From positions 1,372,703 to 1,436,702 of the forward strand of contig CM076652.1 of NCBI GenBank assembly GCA_038496675.1: 64,000 bases of DNA, given 5' to 3'. This document shows, one piece after another, positions 1 to 21,734 of this stretch. The translations under genes were made by a program, and so were the position numbers. Origin of the DNA: Rachycentron canadum (taxonomy: Eukaryota; Chordata; Actinopteri; Carangiformes; Rachycentridae). The notes beneath the pieces were generated by a model that saw nothing but the letters and a program-made list of their open reading frames with translations, was not told the DNA's origin and did no database searches. The number at the start of each line of letters is the position of its first letter. Position 1 is the first letter of the stretch.

Positions 1-1219
1 CTGTGTGTATGTTGCTATTATGGTGAGTCATTGAGATGACACAAACTACATTCCAGATGAACTGAGCAACCCCTTTACTATCTCTGTCTGCATTTCTGTC
101 TGCTCTGCTCTCTGCTTCACCTCTGCCCACACTTTCTCACCTCTCTCCCCGCTCTTCCCCTTTCACCATCTCACCCCACCTCTGCTAAATTCTCTCAGCT
201 CTCACTTAAGTGTAAACATATAACCACAAGTATTTTTTACAGCAGGAGCAGGTTCATGCCACAAGCTCACAAACACATACACACTATACCCAGTAATGAA
301 ATATATTTAAAAGTCTTGTCATGCTGATGGCGTCTAATGATGACCTAATGATCCCTCGGTGTGTGCGTGTGTGTGAGTTTGTGTGCGCGTTTATCTGTAT
401 CAGACAGCCTGTATGTCTGCCAGTTTATATGTCTGTCAGTCTGTCTCCCTCTCTGCCTGTCTGTCTGCCAGCTACCTTGACTAAAATATCATCATCAGTA
501 AAGTGTATAAACAGTCGCACACAACTCATTACAAAGCTTTCTGGCTTCCTCTAGTGGTAGTTTGGGGAATTGCATGTTTTTTGTTGTCAGCCTGAGGTTG
601 AAGAGCTTTTTAAATTGTATAGAGTTATTCTCACATTTGGGTCCCACTTGGTTACCTTCAAAACCCTTGGAAGTAAAACTGAACCCCCTATGAAGCATTT
701 ATAAGCAGCATTTAAAAAAATTGGGCTGATGAATTGATTGTAACAAACTAAAATACAGATATTTTTGTTAGTTTATAAGTTTCTTTTGTCCACATTTATA
801 ACTGCTGATATGAAGCATTAATCGTTATTGATAAATGTATAACAAAAAAAAAAAAAAAAAAAAGAGTTGTGAGCAGTAAGATCTGTTTAGGAAGTTAAAA
901 GTATTCAATTAATAAACATACTAGTCGGACAAATGTTACTGATGTTGTGTCTGAATACTGTGGATTGCTTATCAGTGATATTAAATGAACTCAGGAGGAA
1001 TTCAGACGTATCTTTTTTTATTTGTTATTACTTAAAAGTTGTACTTAATTTATTGTATTTTCTCTCCGATCACCTCTCTTACTATCCGTCCCATCTCCAC
1101 CCCCTGCCTCCTCATCTGTCTTATCTCATCATATGCCTTTCTCTCTTTTCCCTCTCCTCCTCTTTCATCTCTCCTCTCTTCTCTCCCCCCCTTTCATCCT
1201 TCCATCTCTCTCTCCCCAG
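1..1219 (+). other. cbfb: Probable last intron of cbfb (3' part)
   Basis: No coding exon is recognisable before the acceptor at 1218-1219. The stretch carries GT/CTGT-rich sequence around 361-475, an A-tract near 841-862 and a long pyrimidine-rich run at about 1065-1217 that leads into the acceptor. That run is far longer than a normal polypyrimidine tract. Short open frames here are low-complexity and lack splice or family support. Confidence 0.6.
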
Positions 1220-1291
1220 TCCAGACGACAGCAGGACCCCAGCCCTGGCTCAAACATGGCCAACGCTGACGTGGAGCACAAGATGCGCTGA
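1220..1291 (+). CDS. cbfb: Core-binding factor subunit beta, last coding exon (partial gene)
   Basis: CBFB is the non-DNA-binding partner that stabilises RUNX proteins on DNA in the nucleus. Only the terminal coding exon is in the window. A long pyrimidine tract ends in CAG at 1217-1219; the exon then reads 23 codons in phase 0 and stops with TGA at 1289-1291. The peptide starts SRRQQDPSPGSN, matching the tail of the RRQQDPSPGSN-type CBFB isoform (the alternative to the VSQLLAVTGKK tail). The last 11 residues (MANADVEHKMR) differ from the mammalian GGGDDLKLR-type end. The Runt-binding core lies upstream, outside the window. Placement next to phaf1 agrees with CBFB-C16orf70 adjacency in human 16q22. 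What is seen: splice site, frame and motif. The isoform assignment rests on remembered family sequence. Confidence 0.85.
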   Translation, partial: SRRQQDPSPGSNMANADVEHKMR

Positions 1292-4200
1292 GGAGGAGGA
1301 TGACGAAGACGACGATGAGGAAGTAGTGGAGGGAAGAAGAAGTGGAAACCAGGGCTGGCAGTCCATTCACTTTCAACACAATCAACTGGAAAGAAAAGTC
1401 AAAACAAAACTGCAGTTGTAGACCAATTGTTCTTCATTAATACCTAATAGGTTTCATATCAGCATTTTCACATGGCAAGCTTCTTTTCAGTATTTGAATG
1501 AAGAAAATAAACTTCCTGAATTGATTGAATTGAAAGTGAATAAAAGCCATAGAAAAGAGGGATTAAAAGGGTGATGGCCACAACAGACCTGGGCAAAAAG
1601 TAGTGGAATATATTTTAATACAGAGGAAGGAACATGAGTAGTTGATTTTACATTACATTGTAAAAGTGACACACTTAGAGTTGAAGTCGTTTCTTATGAG
1701 TTTCAGATATAAAAAGGAAAGATCAGATATTTTTTGTCCAGGTCTGAAAGGAGTTGGTGTGTAGGGGTAGTTTCAAGTACCAAAAGTATATTTTCTATTA
1801 ATACAAGATGTTGTTGTAGGGAGAGGGGTCACAAGGAGGTAAAGATGTTATTAACAGGGAAGACAGAAGAGAGACAGAAGCTTTGTTTGGCTCAGGGTCA
1901 GGGTCGGTCGGGGCTTATTGGTCAGGATTACCAGTAGAGCATGCATCAAAAGTGAGGTGTTGACAGTCTGTGAAAAAAAAAGACCCTGCATTGTTCAGTG
2001 TTGTGCAACACTTCACATTTGTGAACATGCCCTTGTTAAACCCCACGATACTCAGTTCACTTCCTGAAACCTGCTGTTTTCTGAGACCAAAGTTCACTTT
2101 GCTGGAGAGGGGAGGGAGGATGGAGGGATGTAGGGGATTGCAGAGGGGGGAAATTTAGTTGCATTTAAAAAAGAGGGCAGGTGAGAGGAGAGCATCCAGA
2201 GAGAGGTTTGCCAGGGTATAGGGTTAAGAAGAAATATTTGCTGTACTATAATATAATTATTTCTCTAAATATCACTGATGGTGAGGTACCCATAATGGTA
2301 GAATCACAGGTTATGTAGCAACAACCTCAAGGCAGGACAGTTAACAAAGAAAACTGCTAGAAGCGATTAAGGAAATGATAGTTTTCTTTTTTGGGGGGTG
2401 GGTGTGGGGTGGGGTGGGGAGGGGGGATGGTTTCAATCCAAATGTCCTTTGTCTTCCAAGGGGTTTTGCACTATGTGATACAATCAGTCTTGTTCTCCAC
2501 ATGGATTTTCTTTATATGCATGAAACCAAACACAGGCCTACCTATGTTCTTTGTTGTTCCCTGTGCAGCCTATTTCATGTCAGAGCATCTCTGTACAGCG
2601 CTTTGATCAGGAATACGTGGGTGATTCAAGGATATGTTCTTACTTGTGTCCTTGCAAACTGCAGCAAGGTCAAAAAAGCACAAAGCCTCTGTCTCTCCTA
2701 TGCCACATTTTTCCTCATGTCAATCTGCACACACATCTGAATGAAAAGTAAAGTGGACCTTTCTTTGTCAGAGCCTGGGTTCATCCTAATATGGTATTGC
2801 GGTACATCGAAGCCATGTATCTTCAGACTTTGATGGTGTTTAATTTTTCAGAAAAACTGAAGGATTAAGTGCAAATGGCCTAAGAGAAATGCTCTTAACT
2901 TCATAAGCCAACTAAGCCATTTGAGAGCCCTTTTTTCAGAAAAGCTCACTTGTCATAGTGCTGAAAACTTGGCTTTAAAAGATCAACAAAGGTTTGATGG
3001 GATAAGTGTCTTTTATAACCAGACAGCAATGATAGTATTTTAACATACTAATAAAATAGATATCAGCCAAAACTTAGGCTCACAACATCCTCATCATCCA
3101 CGTCATACGCATCAGTCGTATTGCGTCACATATCACTTCTGTGTGTCAAAACTACAGAAAGATCATCGACTGTAGACCTTGTTACAGTTAAGTTATACAC
3201 TTCAGATATTGATCAATCAATCACCCACAGATTCCTGATCAATGAAGGACTGGAAAAGCCTAAATGCAGTCTAAATACTATTCCCTGTCCTTTTACAGCA
3301 CTAGTGTAATGAAATTGTATGTTTTGTTATCTTATCGTTTTGTTTGTGTGAAAGTCATGATGTTTACTTTTTCTATTACTTCTCTCTGTACATGTATTCA
3401 ATTTTGTCCATCTTTCAGCTTTATTATGAACTAGTAGTAGCAGTGGTAGGCTATTTTATGTTAAGTCCAGACATTTGGGAGTATTGAGGACTTTAGTTGC
3501 TTTTGTTTTTCATGTGCTCTTTTTAATAATGTTCTTTTTATTGCTTTGTTTTTTTTTTCTCAAGGACATCCACTTCCTGGTTAAATGCATTGAATGTGGA
3601 TTGATTCAAGCCCTGTTTTTAGGTGACATAAATGTTTTTATATTGCGCAACAAGAAGCTCATTTAATTTTCCAGTGTGCACTCAACGGTTTTATTATAAT
3701 TATTATAACCAAAAAAATCTTTTGTTCATGCTTTTCTTTCTTTTAAGTATGACTTATTAAGAAGTTTGAGCTTTACATGAACTAAGAAAATTGTGATTTT
3801 TTTATTTTTTTTTATTTGTACATTGATAGCCATATGGTTGTTTGTAACAATTTACAATAAGTTCTGGAGTAAAGTTGTTGCTAAAGACAACAGTTGGAAT
3901 TAAAATAAATAAGTGAAAGTGTATTGAAAACTTAAATTTGATAAACTTGATGATAGGACCCTGCATTCCCAGCCAAATCATCAAGCTCAGGGTACAACAA
4001 AAAAACTCAGCAGGGTTTTAATCCTGACATTTGGATTCTGCACAGGAGGAGATAATTGGGGTAACCAGAGGTCAGAAAATCAACTTTCTCATTGGCAGGT
4101 TGAGATATTTCCCACAGAGATTTGTGAGACTGGGAGGAAGAAAAGCTTAAATGTTCCCATTTTTCTCAGAGCAAACTGATCCTATAAAGTCAACTAGCCT

Positions 4201-6300
4201 TGTGACCCGGTGCTTAATTAGTTGAAGAATGCGGAAAACATACTTTCTGTCTAAGGGCACCTTCAGTGTGATAAGTGGTGAAGTGGCATTAATGACTGTG
4301 GTTGGAGATTTGAACATTTTGAAGCATTGAAATGGTTGTGGCCCAAGTTGAGGCTGGGGTCTTGTAGGTGAAAGCTGTCATAGATTGATATTTACAGTGG
4401 TTGTTATGTTTCCATGAGGCTGGATCTAGTGTAGAAAATGTTACACGCTACATCTTTACTTTCTGGTTTATCAGTATTAAGATCAGTGATAAGTGAAAGT
4501 GCACTGGATGTGAACAAGGTTTGATATGCTGAGGTGTGAGAAGTACAGTAAGTGACAGTTTCAGATAGCTTTTTGTAAATCATGAGTTATTTGCTTATCA
4601 CAGTGAGACAATGAGCTAAGCTGTTCACATGCCATGCGTTTACTGAAACTGCTATCACGCTGTAATAAATAACACTACCAGTCTCACGTATAAAGAGCAA
4701 TTTCATTCTCAAACTAACATTTCAGCTTGTTGTGGGTCAGTAGGTCACAAGCCTAAACATGTTAGTCTGACGATGAAGTTGTTCTTCATAATACAAGTGT
4801 TGCCCAAGTTTTGACCTTTTACCTGGCTCCCTTCTCTGTGCATATTGAAAATATAGGTGAACTCTTGATCAAGGCTGAGAATATGTCTTGGATTTAAACA
4901 GATCAAAAAACATTTGTGAGGAATCAGTTGTCAACATCAAGAATAAGTCACATTTCTAGGTTGTCATGCGAAGTGACAACAGCGTGCTCCCTCTCCCCAC
5001 TACACCGGCCCTGTGTATCATCACACCCTATTTAGATGATTACTCATGGAAACACCTTCGTTGATACTCAAATCCCTCAATTTTCTTAATGCAGGCATTA
5101 AGGCAAAACATGAATCACAAACATTTTTGTTCTCATTTTTTTTTTACCTAAACTGTCTATCTTCTTATTTGTTTAAGTTATTTATACTTTGGTTTTATTT
5201 AGAGATCCAAAGAAGAACTCTGTGGCTTGTACACACTCTACATTTCTCTTTCCTGTGTGTGTGGTCTGTCTTTTCCCCTGTTTTAGGGTTGAGCTTGTCC
5301 TCTCGGAGGAATTAGAAATATGAGATATTCAATCAAAATGTTAGATGTTTTTTCATAATAAACATGTATGAATTCATTTGTTTCTGTCTTTTACATTGAT
5401 ATACAGCATATACTTCACTGACATCTATATCATTCTCCAATTTGTTCTGTTTTTTACAGTCCTTTCTTTTCTACTATGTGCAGTTTGTTGACAACACAAT
5501 GTGCCCTGCCCTCCCTCTGTGTGAGCTGTCTAATCAATACCTGTGGGGGCATGTTACTAATAGCATTAACAACAGCTGCCAGTACAACATGACAGTGAGT
5601 CAATAAACACAATACCAGGACACTTAAGATTGAAGCAGCTAATTGAATCCAACCATCAGCCATTTCATTTTTTAGACCTGTGCTTTTTCGCTTGTGACAA
5701 GTCGAAATGGCTTCTTCTGAAAAAGGACTATTTGAAATGATCAAGCCACTGTTTTAAATGTGAATCATCTGAATAAGGGCCTGTTATTTGATGTGTGTAC
5801 ATTAACATATCTTTTTTTGTTGTTGTTGTTGTTGTTGTCCAGCCACTGATGAACTTTGAACTACATTACAAACAAGAAATAATATAGTTTTGTCTTGAGG
5901 ACCACAAATTAAATCCCAACTCACCACCCTTGTACTGGGGTGATGGCAGAAATCTCAAAACTAGGATAAATGCAATTGAACTTATCTACGACCACAGATA
6001 CCACGTGAGATGTGTGATAAAATATAGGTTTTGTGATTTGGGTAAATTGATCCTCCTCAGGACAAGAATCCTGCTGAGTGATGCTAAGCTATAACCTTTG
6101 ACCTTTGTAGTGTCTTCAAGTTTCCAAATTAAATTTATTGATTAAAGTTATTGATTGAAGTTATTGATTAAAGTGGGCTTCGTGACAAAATGATAGATAA
6201 TAATACCTAAACAACAAGCCTTGGACTATAAAGTTGCATTTTAGGAGGATATTTTTGTTTGTTTTTGTTATTTCTGGCGTTGGGTTAATTCACAAATACT
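1292..6300 (+). other. cbfb 3' UTR and cbfb-phaf1 intergenic region
   Basis: About 5 kb of AT-rich sequence without supported exons. Possible cbfb polyadenylation hexamers AATAAA lie at 1506-1511 and 1539-1544; vertebrate CBFB usually has a long 3' UTR, so the true end may be further right. A GAG/GAC-rich purine stretch follows the stop (1292-1345). A (TTG)n repeat lies near 5817-5837. Open frames of 60-120 codons in this stretch are low-complexity or AT-biased and have no splice or homology support. Confidence 0.5.
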
Positions 6301-7100
6301 TAAATTAAACTCGGACATGCGTAAAGTCGCCAAAAGGTCATTTACCGCCTCCTCTCGGCCGAGTGGGTCAGCTGACTGTGACGTCAGCGCGTCAGACGGG
6401 ACCCTGCGCCGTACACAGGAAGTCGAACTATCAGCTGATCCCGCTGGGCTGTTGTTGATGCCTGAAGTTGCTGTTGTTTGGACACTGTGTTGCTCCTGTC
6501 TGCCCCTGACACAGAAGAAGACGCTCAGCCCGACGAAAAGGGGACGCGGTGGGCATTTACCGGCCGACGAGTGAACGAGTGGCCGGGGGAGGCGCCTCGT
6601 CGGGGGGGACTTTGGGTTTGCGCACCGTGTAGCGACAAGAAGGAGCAGCTAGCGCCAAAGCTTGAACCCTCGGTGCGAGGAAGAAAGAAAAATAGCAGCA
6701 GACGGCTCTGCGTGCTCTCTTTGTTTATGTCGAGCCGGGCCGAGCCGAGCCGCGGCGTCGCTTTTCGTTTTCTGCCTCTCGAAATCAGAGTTGATTTCCG
6801 CACAGCCGTTATTTATATTTATACTTGATTGCCAAGTGCACGAAAAAAAAAAAAAAAAAAAGGTTGAGGGGGGGTGTGTGTGTGTGTGTGTGTGTGTAAG
6901 GGGTCAGGTAGCTCATCGGCTAACGTTAGCACACAGCGCAAAGAAACGGTCCTGGTGTCAAGCTTTGATGCTTCCCTAACCGTCCGACGGGGACCGACAA
7001 CGACGGCTAACGGTGGGAACGGCCGGGTGTCCGGGCGCTATTTCCCGTGACGCTTTATTTTTGAGCCGTTTGTCTCCGGATCAGGTGCTTTTGTCGTTTG
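6300..7100 (+). promoter_or_regulatory. phaf1: CpG-rich promoter and 5' UTR region of phaf1
   Basis: CpG density rises sharply between about 6310 and 7080 against AT-rich flanks, as at a vertebrate CpG-island promoter. A perfect cAMP response element TGACGTCA lies at 6379-6386, and a perfect 12-bp palindrome GCTAACGTTAGC at 6919-6930. A poly-A tract (about 6844-6860) and a short GT repeat (about 6875-6896) sit inside the region. The first coding exon of phaf1 is about 700 bp downstream, so the transcript probably starts here and splices a non-coding leader. The leader donor could not be fixed. Open frames across this stretch are probably untranslated leader. Confidence 0.65.
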
Positions 7101-7766
7101 TCTGTTGGATGCACAGGACACAACACTGTAGCCCAGACAAGCTGGTGCTCAGTTATAGGATTGATAAGCCCTGTTGGACAAGTTTGGTCCATCTGCTTGT
7201 TTGTTTTTGTTTTGTTTTTTGTTTTTTTTTTTTTACTTCTAATTAAGTTAAGAATCCACGTTGTCGTCGTCGTTGTTGTTGTTGTTATTTCTGTGTCACA
7301 AACAGGCAGTAGTTTAACTTACAGCTGGCCTTGTGTGTTTGAGGTTTGCTGACAGGTTGCGTAATTTGTTTGTGTGCAAGCTGTCAGCTTCTGCTGGGTA
7401 ACTTTGTCAATGATTGTAATTTAAGACTCATGTATCCCTGCAGGACTTAGGTGTTCAGTCTTAGCTGCTTTGAGGATATCGTCTTAAATATTTAACACGT
7501 TTTTATCGTTCTCCTTTGGTACCGTTTTAATGTCAAGACCATATGACATGTGATAAAGAGCTCACCTTTTACTGTACCTTGTAGACGGAGTAGCTGCTTG
7601 ATGCTCACACCCATGAAAAATAAGAAGTAATGAATTAAAATAGCCCTCTGAAACTATAGTGGCACAGTACTGTAATCAGGGAGAGAGAAGCGGAGTGAAA
7701 GGGTCCCTCAAAGGGTCCCACTGTGTCTTGAGGTGAGGTGAGCTGCCCCCCCGCCACTACTTGCCA

Positions 7767-15955
<8,189 letters not shown>

Positions 15956-18900
15956 ACAAGTAACCAGAACCACATCCCATTCTGGCCTTTCCTAAATCTA
16001 GTACCTCTACTGACTGAACTTTTAACCCAGAGCCAGATTCTTAACCAAGCAGACCTTACCCAGAGGAACAAAGATATTCTTGCCCAGCTCATATGCTAAA
16101 CATTGAGCAGAAACAAAACAAGAACGCAAGATAACTCAGAAACAACCGAATCCCGCCTGACACTAATCTGTTTTTCCTGCTGGGTACTAAGATCTTTTCC
16201 TCCAATCAGACACACCGAGCCGACGCAGTCAACCCAACTCTCTGAATATCCCAGGACACCCAGAATGATGCAGTGCTGGAGCAATGATGCTTTGAAATTA
16301 AACCATTGAAATAATTTCTTGGTTGTGTGGAAATATCACTGTGGTACGAAGAAATCTGCATTCTGATAGAGCTCAGCGTTTTCCTGTCTCCATCCTGCGA
16401 CTGCATCCGCCCCAGGCCACAGAAGAAGTGTTTGTCCAGACTGTAGTTTTAATGATATACCGGCACCCTAAATTTGACAACAACCTCCATAGCATTACTG
16501 TGGTGAGACACGTGTTTGAATTCATCTGCTGCAAATCTCTAAATGTTAAAATATAAGATGGAGTTGTGAAGTTCACATGGCTGAAAACTGCAATGGCCCA
16601 TATCTTTATACAAACTCTGGCTTGACCCTCTGATTATACACCAACCAACCACACTGCCAGCCCAACCAGTACCGCCTGTCTTCCTGCCTAAAACCTAAAC
16701 CCATCCACACCACAAGAACCAAATCAGCCCAGGCCAACCAAGAGACATCCGAGCCAAACACAGAGCCACAGAGGACTGTAACCAAAAGAAAAACAAAAGA
16801 AAAAAAAAAAAAAAGAAAGAAAAGAAAAACGCAAGAAACCAGATTTTGTTGTTTGGGAGAAGAACCAAACACACTCAGGGTGTGGAGAGAGACGTGGCCC
16901 AGAAGGCAACCTGCTCCGTGGCCATGGCCAGTCAAACAAGATGTGAATCCTCTTCAAGGAGAATGATCCAAACATCCAAAATCACCTCCCCGATTAGTGT
17001 CTCCCTCATCATCTTCTTACTCGTCCCTCAACTGTGTTCAGTGGTGCCCTGACACACACACAGACAGACACACACAGACACACACATACAGCGCTCTATT
17101 AACCCGAAGCTGTTGCTTGATGATTATCTGCATGTTAGGCTGCTAATTTTTTTTAAAAAATGGACATTTTAAGACTTTAATTCAAGCACACATTTACAGC
17201 ATTTCAATACTTTCACTCCTGTTTCCACATGTATTTCTCACACACAAAAGATAACTTTCTTTTTATTTTTTTTTTTAAAGAAACACACAGGCATGACACA
17301 AGAATTAGCATGAACTCGGTAGATGTTTTTGAATGGGAGGAGACTAATTACAAGCACAAACTGGCAACCTGTTGTGTTCATTTGATTCTCTCTGCCCTCT
17401 TACTCATACACAGCATGACCATTTTTATTGTGCTCTGTGTTCTTACATTTGCACTACTACACAACTTTTTACTTGACCGGTGGGTTCCATATGCTCGGAA
17501 ATGGATTTGTGGAGAACTTTGAAGAGAGAGTGGTGTGTGTGTGTTTGTGTGTGCGTGCACGAGCACGAGAGAATGTGTGAATGTATGTGTGTTTGTATCC
17601 ATACGTTTGATGTTTGACGTCAGAGGAGAGGTCCTCCCATGGTGTTTGCAGTCAGGTCCTCTGTGTTACACTCTTCTCTCTGCGCTTTCATCATCTCTAC
17701 ATGTGACTGATGCATCGCAATTCATCCCTCAGCAATGTCTGCATTTATTTCTTTGCTGATTTGCCAAATGCTATAGCCAAAGACGTTTCAGGATAATTTC
17801 GTTTGATCTGCAGACGTTATCACTGTAATCTTTAGAGAGGAGCTGCATGTTGGCCGTCTCCTTCCTTTTGCTGGTTTCTCTAACTGCTGACAGTAATTAC
17901 GCAAGACAGTTAAAGCTGACTGGTGTCAGTGTTTTGAAACCAATCAGCTTGTCTTTCATCTCAGTTTGCTTCCAGCTAGAGACACATTTACAGTGGTAAC
18001 AGCTAGTATCACCCCTACAATGACTGTCTCTCAAACAGTGGTTGTTGTTGTCATTCTTTCATCATAAAACATGGCTGCAGTTTGCATCTCCCTCGTAATG
18101 TATAAATAAACAAAAGTTCATTTTTTTTAATTTACAAGCAACTGAATAAACTGTGTATTAATTTTAATACACATATTCTCTTTTATTGTCCCTTGATACA
18201 AATGCCATTTGTTTGTATTTGTTCACAGACAGTCAGAGCCTGTCCAAATGAATTGTTTTTGTTGTTGAGAGTTATGGGCAGTTATGGGGGGTGGGGGGGT
18301 GCACAAACTAAAAAAAAAACAAACGGGTAAGATCTTTTGAGGTAGCATTATATAGAGCAGTTTTATGTGAGTTTCGGCATTGAAACTTGCTTCAGCATGT
18401 TATCTTACTTTGTATGTTTTAATTACTAAATGTGTAACAATGTCGCAGAGTGAATTGATGACCTGATTAATTTTATCCACAGGAGAGGGCATCACACTGT
18501 GAGCCAGCTGTGCTTTAAACAACCAGATTTTAACTCACGAAAAAGAGCGGAAACTTTTTTGTTATAACATCAGAAGAAATGTTAGATTTATTAAAATTCT
18601 TAACGAATGGTAAACTAGTTTTAGAGTCTTTAATTGCAGTAGCTTGTTACAGCCTGGCTCTGACCTCTAGGGTTGTTAAACAAGACCAAGTTAAAGAGCA
18701 GTTGAGGAAAGGGATTTCTGTGATGTGCAAATCCAATTATTTCCCAGCTCCTCTTCATTTGTGCATTTTTTCAGTGCACACAGGCCTGAATGAGTAGTTG
18801 ATGTACAAATGCTGTAAATAGTTGTGTGCTCTTATTATTTACATGATCTCAGTGGCTTGGTACAGACACAACTGACTCAGGCACCGGCTGAGAATCTAAA

Positions 18901-21734
18901 GATTTCCTCCTTGATTGTGATTATATTTAAATCTCAGAAGGAGGCATCTGCTCACAACTGACTCATTAACAATCACTGGAAAGTTCTTTTTGTTTTGTTT
19001 GTTTTTTTTTTAGCTTTCAGACCACTCAGTATTGAAACTTTCTTTTTCATGTGCAATGCTGAGGCTGCAAGTACACAGATGTGTTGGATGTCAATCCATC
19101 ACTTTGCTTCAGCTCTGCTTGAACAGCTCCTGTTCCAGCAGTAGACCAGATGATAGAGGTGTTTTTGTAGAGTGGACAGAATCAGATTTGAAGTCTAGCT
19201 TTGGCACGTTGCTAGATTTTACATCAATTCGTTTACACAAAAAAAAACATCTCTTTGGCTGCAGCTTTCTTGTAGCCAAACCCCCTCCAAAATGAGGTGA
19301 TGTGGTTTCTGGTGCCAGTAGAGGATAAAACAGGGACCTCTGAGATCAATAGATTTAAGTATGTAATATAACTGTCATGAAAGCTATATTCAAACATTTT
19401 TCCTACCACTTGCTTTTGTGCAAGCAAAGATAAGAAATCAAGAAAAAAAAAAAAAAACACACACACACAAAACTGTTGAACATTGTGCCTCATCTCCCAC
19501 CGAGCCTGTCTTTGAACTCTTTGTCTCTATCTCCTCTATTGGAAATTCCTTGTATATACAATTTGAAAATGCATATGAACTGCATCCTTGTACAGTATGT
19601 ATGTGTGTGTCACTGAGCATTATCAACAAGCTAACATGGTATTATGGCCGTCTCAGTCATTTTAGTTTTTCTGTTGCCTCCAGAAAACGGCACGTTGGGT
19701 CAGGCTTCCTGAAATGAGGATGGGTTTACAGGTTTTTGTTTTTTTTTTTCACCATCTCAATGTCTTGTATTTGATCTGTTGCACTGTTTTGTGTGGTGTA
19801 CATGTTTATAACTCTATTCAATGCCCAGAGCAATGCACAACTGCTCCCAATCCTTAAAAGCTCATCACAGTTATTGTGGAAAACTGGGTTTTAGAAATGC
19901 AATTCTGCCAAAAACAACCAAAACAAAACAATCTAGTTGTCCAAAAACGCTAACGCGTGTCAAATTGTAATTAAAACCTGAGAGAACACTATTCTTTGCC
20001 TCCCTCTGCTGAATTTGAATGAATTGGTAATTTCCCAAAAGATCTCAGGGCTAACTTGAGCTTTGCTCCATTGGAAGCAGATGGGTAAAGACGATAGGAG
20101 GAAGAAAAAAAAAAAAAACAGACAGCAGAGGCAGCAATGAATGAAGCAACTCAAGATGCTTCTTTGGAGAAATGTTCTTATATTACTAGTTATTCCAGGA
20201 AACTGAGCCCAGCACAACACATATGGTAGATGCCCACAGAAGAAGAAAAATGATTCTATGCATGAACCACACTGCTTTGGTGAGCCCAGCCTAGCCCAGC
20301 GCCATTGACAGTCATTGCTGTGCTGATGCATTGTTAATGAGAGAGACCGAGAGAAGAGATTATGGGGTGGCAGGTAGTTAATCTCACCCAAACTCAGGTG
20401 GAAATATCACATCCTTGTTTTTCTGATGTTTCTAAAACAGAAAAACAAGTGATTTATCCGGAGGTCTGTGTGACTTTTCAATTAAATCATTTTTTTTTTT
20501 TTAATTTTGTCAGAGATGAGGGACGTGTGATTGTGATAATCAGATTGTTGTGATTTATAACAAACAGCTTCAGTTCAGTGTAATGTTAATCTCATGACGG
20601 CTTTGCTTTGTCATATGTCCTGTTGCCCATCTCCCTTACTCTCCTCTCTCCTCAGATTTTCATTTTTTATTTTTTTTGGACTCCATACATTTTAGGCCCA
20701 TTTCTGGAAATGAGGCGGTTATACTTCATTAAAACTTGTAAAATTTATTGGAATGTGGCGTTTTATATTTTGAATACTATAACTTTGTGTATTAAAAAAA
20801 AATGCGTAGATTTATTCAGCATGTCCACTGAAAAAAGGCAATAACAATACCACGTAGTGCAGAGAAAAGGATTAGTCTGACTGAAAGCTTTGCTCCAGCA
20901 AAATATTTATTGACAGTGTTTGATGGTGGTTGTTGAGATGAGCTACTGCTGTGCGTTCTCCAACAACTCCAATGCAACTTTTGGACTTTTATGAAATCAA
21001 ATGCTCACTGTTCATTGACATCGAAGTTCATTTTCTGTGTGTGCAACCAGGATATGAAAAAGTAATAAAAATGTGGATGTGAAAAAGATTGGGAGGTTTT
21101 TATTTCTTAGTTTACACAACCTTACAACTCCAAAATTTCACTTGACTTCAGCCAGGAACCAAAACCTCAGCATCTGTTTCGCATCTTTAAACCTGGCAGA
21201 ATTATAGTTGTATTAGTCACAGAGAATTTAGAAGATTAAAGTGGAAATCAAATTTTTTTGCTTTGACAAATGAAACTCAGACCATTTCATGCACATTATT
21301 TAAAACAGGATTATAATTGTTTTATTTAAAGACAGCTGAGACTCAGAGCCCACACTGACCACATATGTGCGCAGTTGGGCCATGTTGTCTGGCTAAAAAC
21401 ACAGTTGACAATTAAGACTTAAGCATGATGTGTAAACCCAAACTTGCAGCCATTTTGTTCAGGAATCATTTGTTAATTCAGTGTATTTGCTCTTCCCCAA
21501 CCAGAATTACTAACCATCACTAAATTATTGTTTATCTGCATAAATAATGCATCTTGCAGCATTTTAAACACTGGACAACCAGAAGATGGTAAAGATATTA
21601 AGAGTTTTAAAAGACAAAGACAATTTACAAATCATCATAATTATAGTAATAAGTAAAGTGTTCACATGAAAGTATGCACGTGTTAGCAACATTCAGCACA
21701 GGTCTTGTATGTGCACAAGAGTATATACTGTAGT
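15956..21734 (+). other. phaf1 3' UTR and phaf1-setd6 intergenic region
   Basis: No supported exons. AATAAA signals lie at 18105-18110, 18145-18150 and 21064-21069. The last is followed by a GT-rich stretch (21071-21081) and could end a long phaf1 3' UTR. Features are A-rich tracts (about 16799-16828, 19442-19456, 20106-20118), CA-rich repeats near 17053-17090, and a GT-rich stretch near 17531-17593. Open frames here include one encoding a hydrophobic end (16846-17052); they have no splice or homology support and are treated as UTR noise. Confidence 0.5.

Noticed and set aside
1292..1345. Continuation of the cbfb last exon through the acidic GAG/GAC stretch
   Set aside because: The frame that matches CBFB stops at 1289-1291; the acidic run is in another frame or in the UTR.
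5454..5744. 96-codon reverse-strand ORF upstream of phaf1
   Set aside because: No splice signals, no family match, AT-rich noise of expected length.
16846..17052. ORF of 68 codons with a hydrophobic C-terminus in the phaf1 3' region
   Set aside because: Lies after the phaf1 stop, has no acceptor, no recognised family and no coding-like composition.
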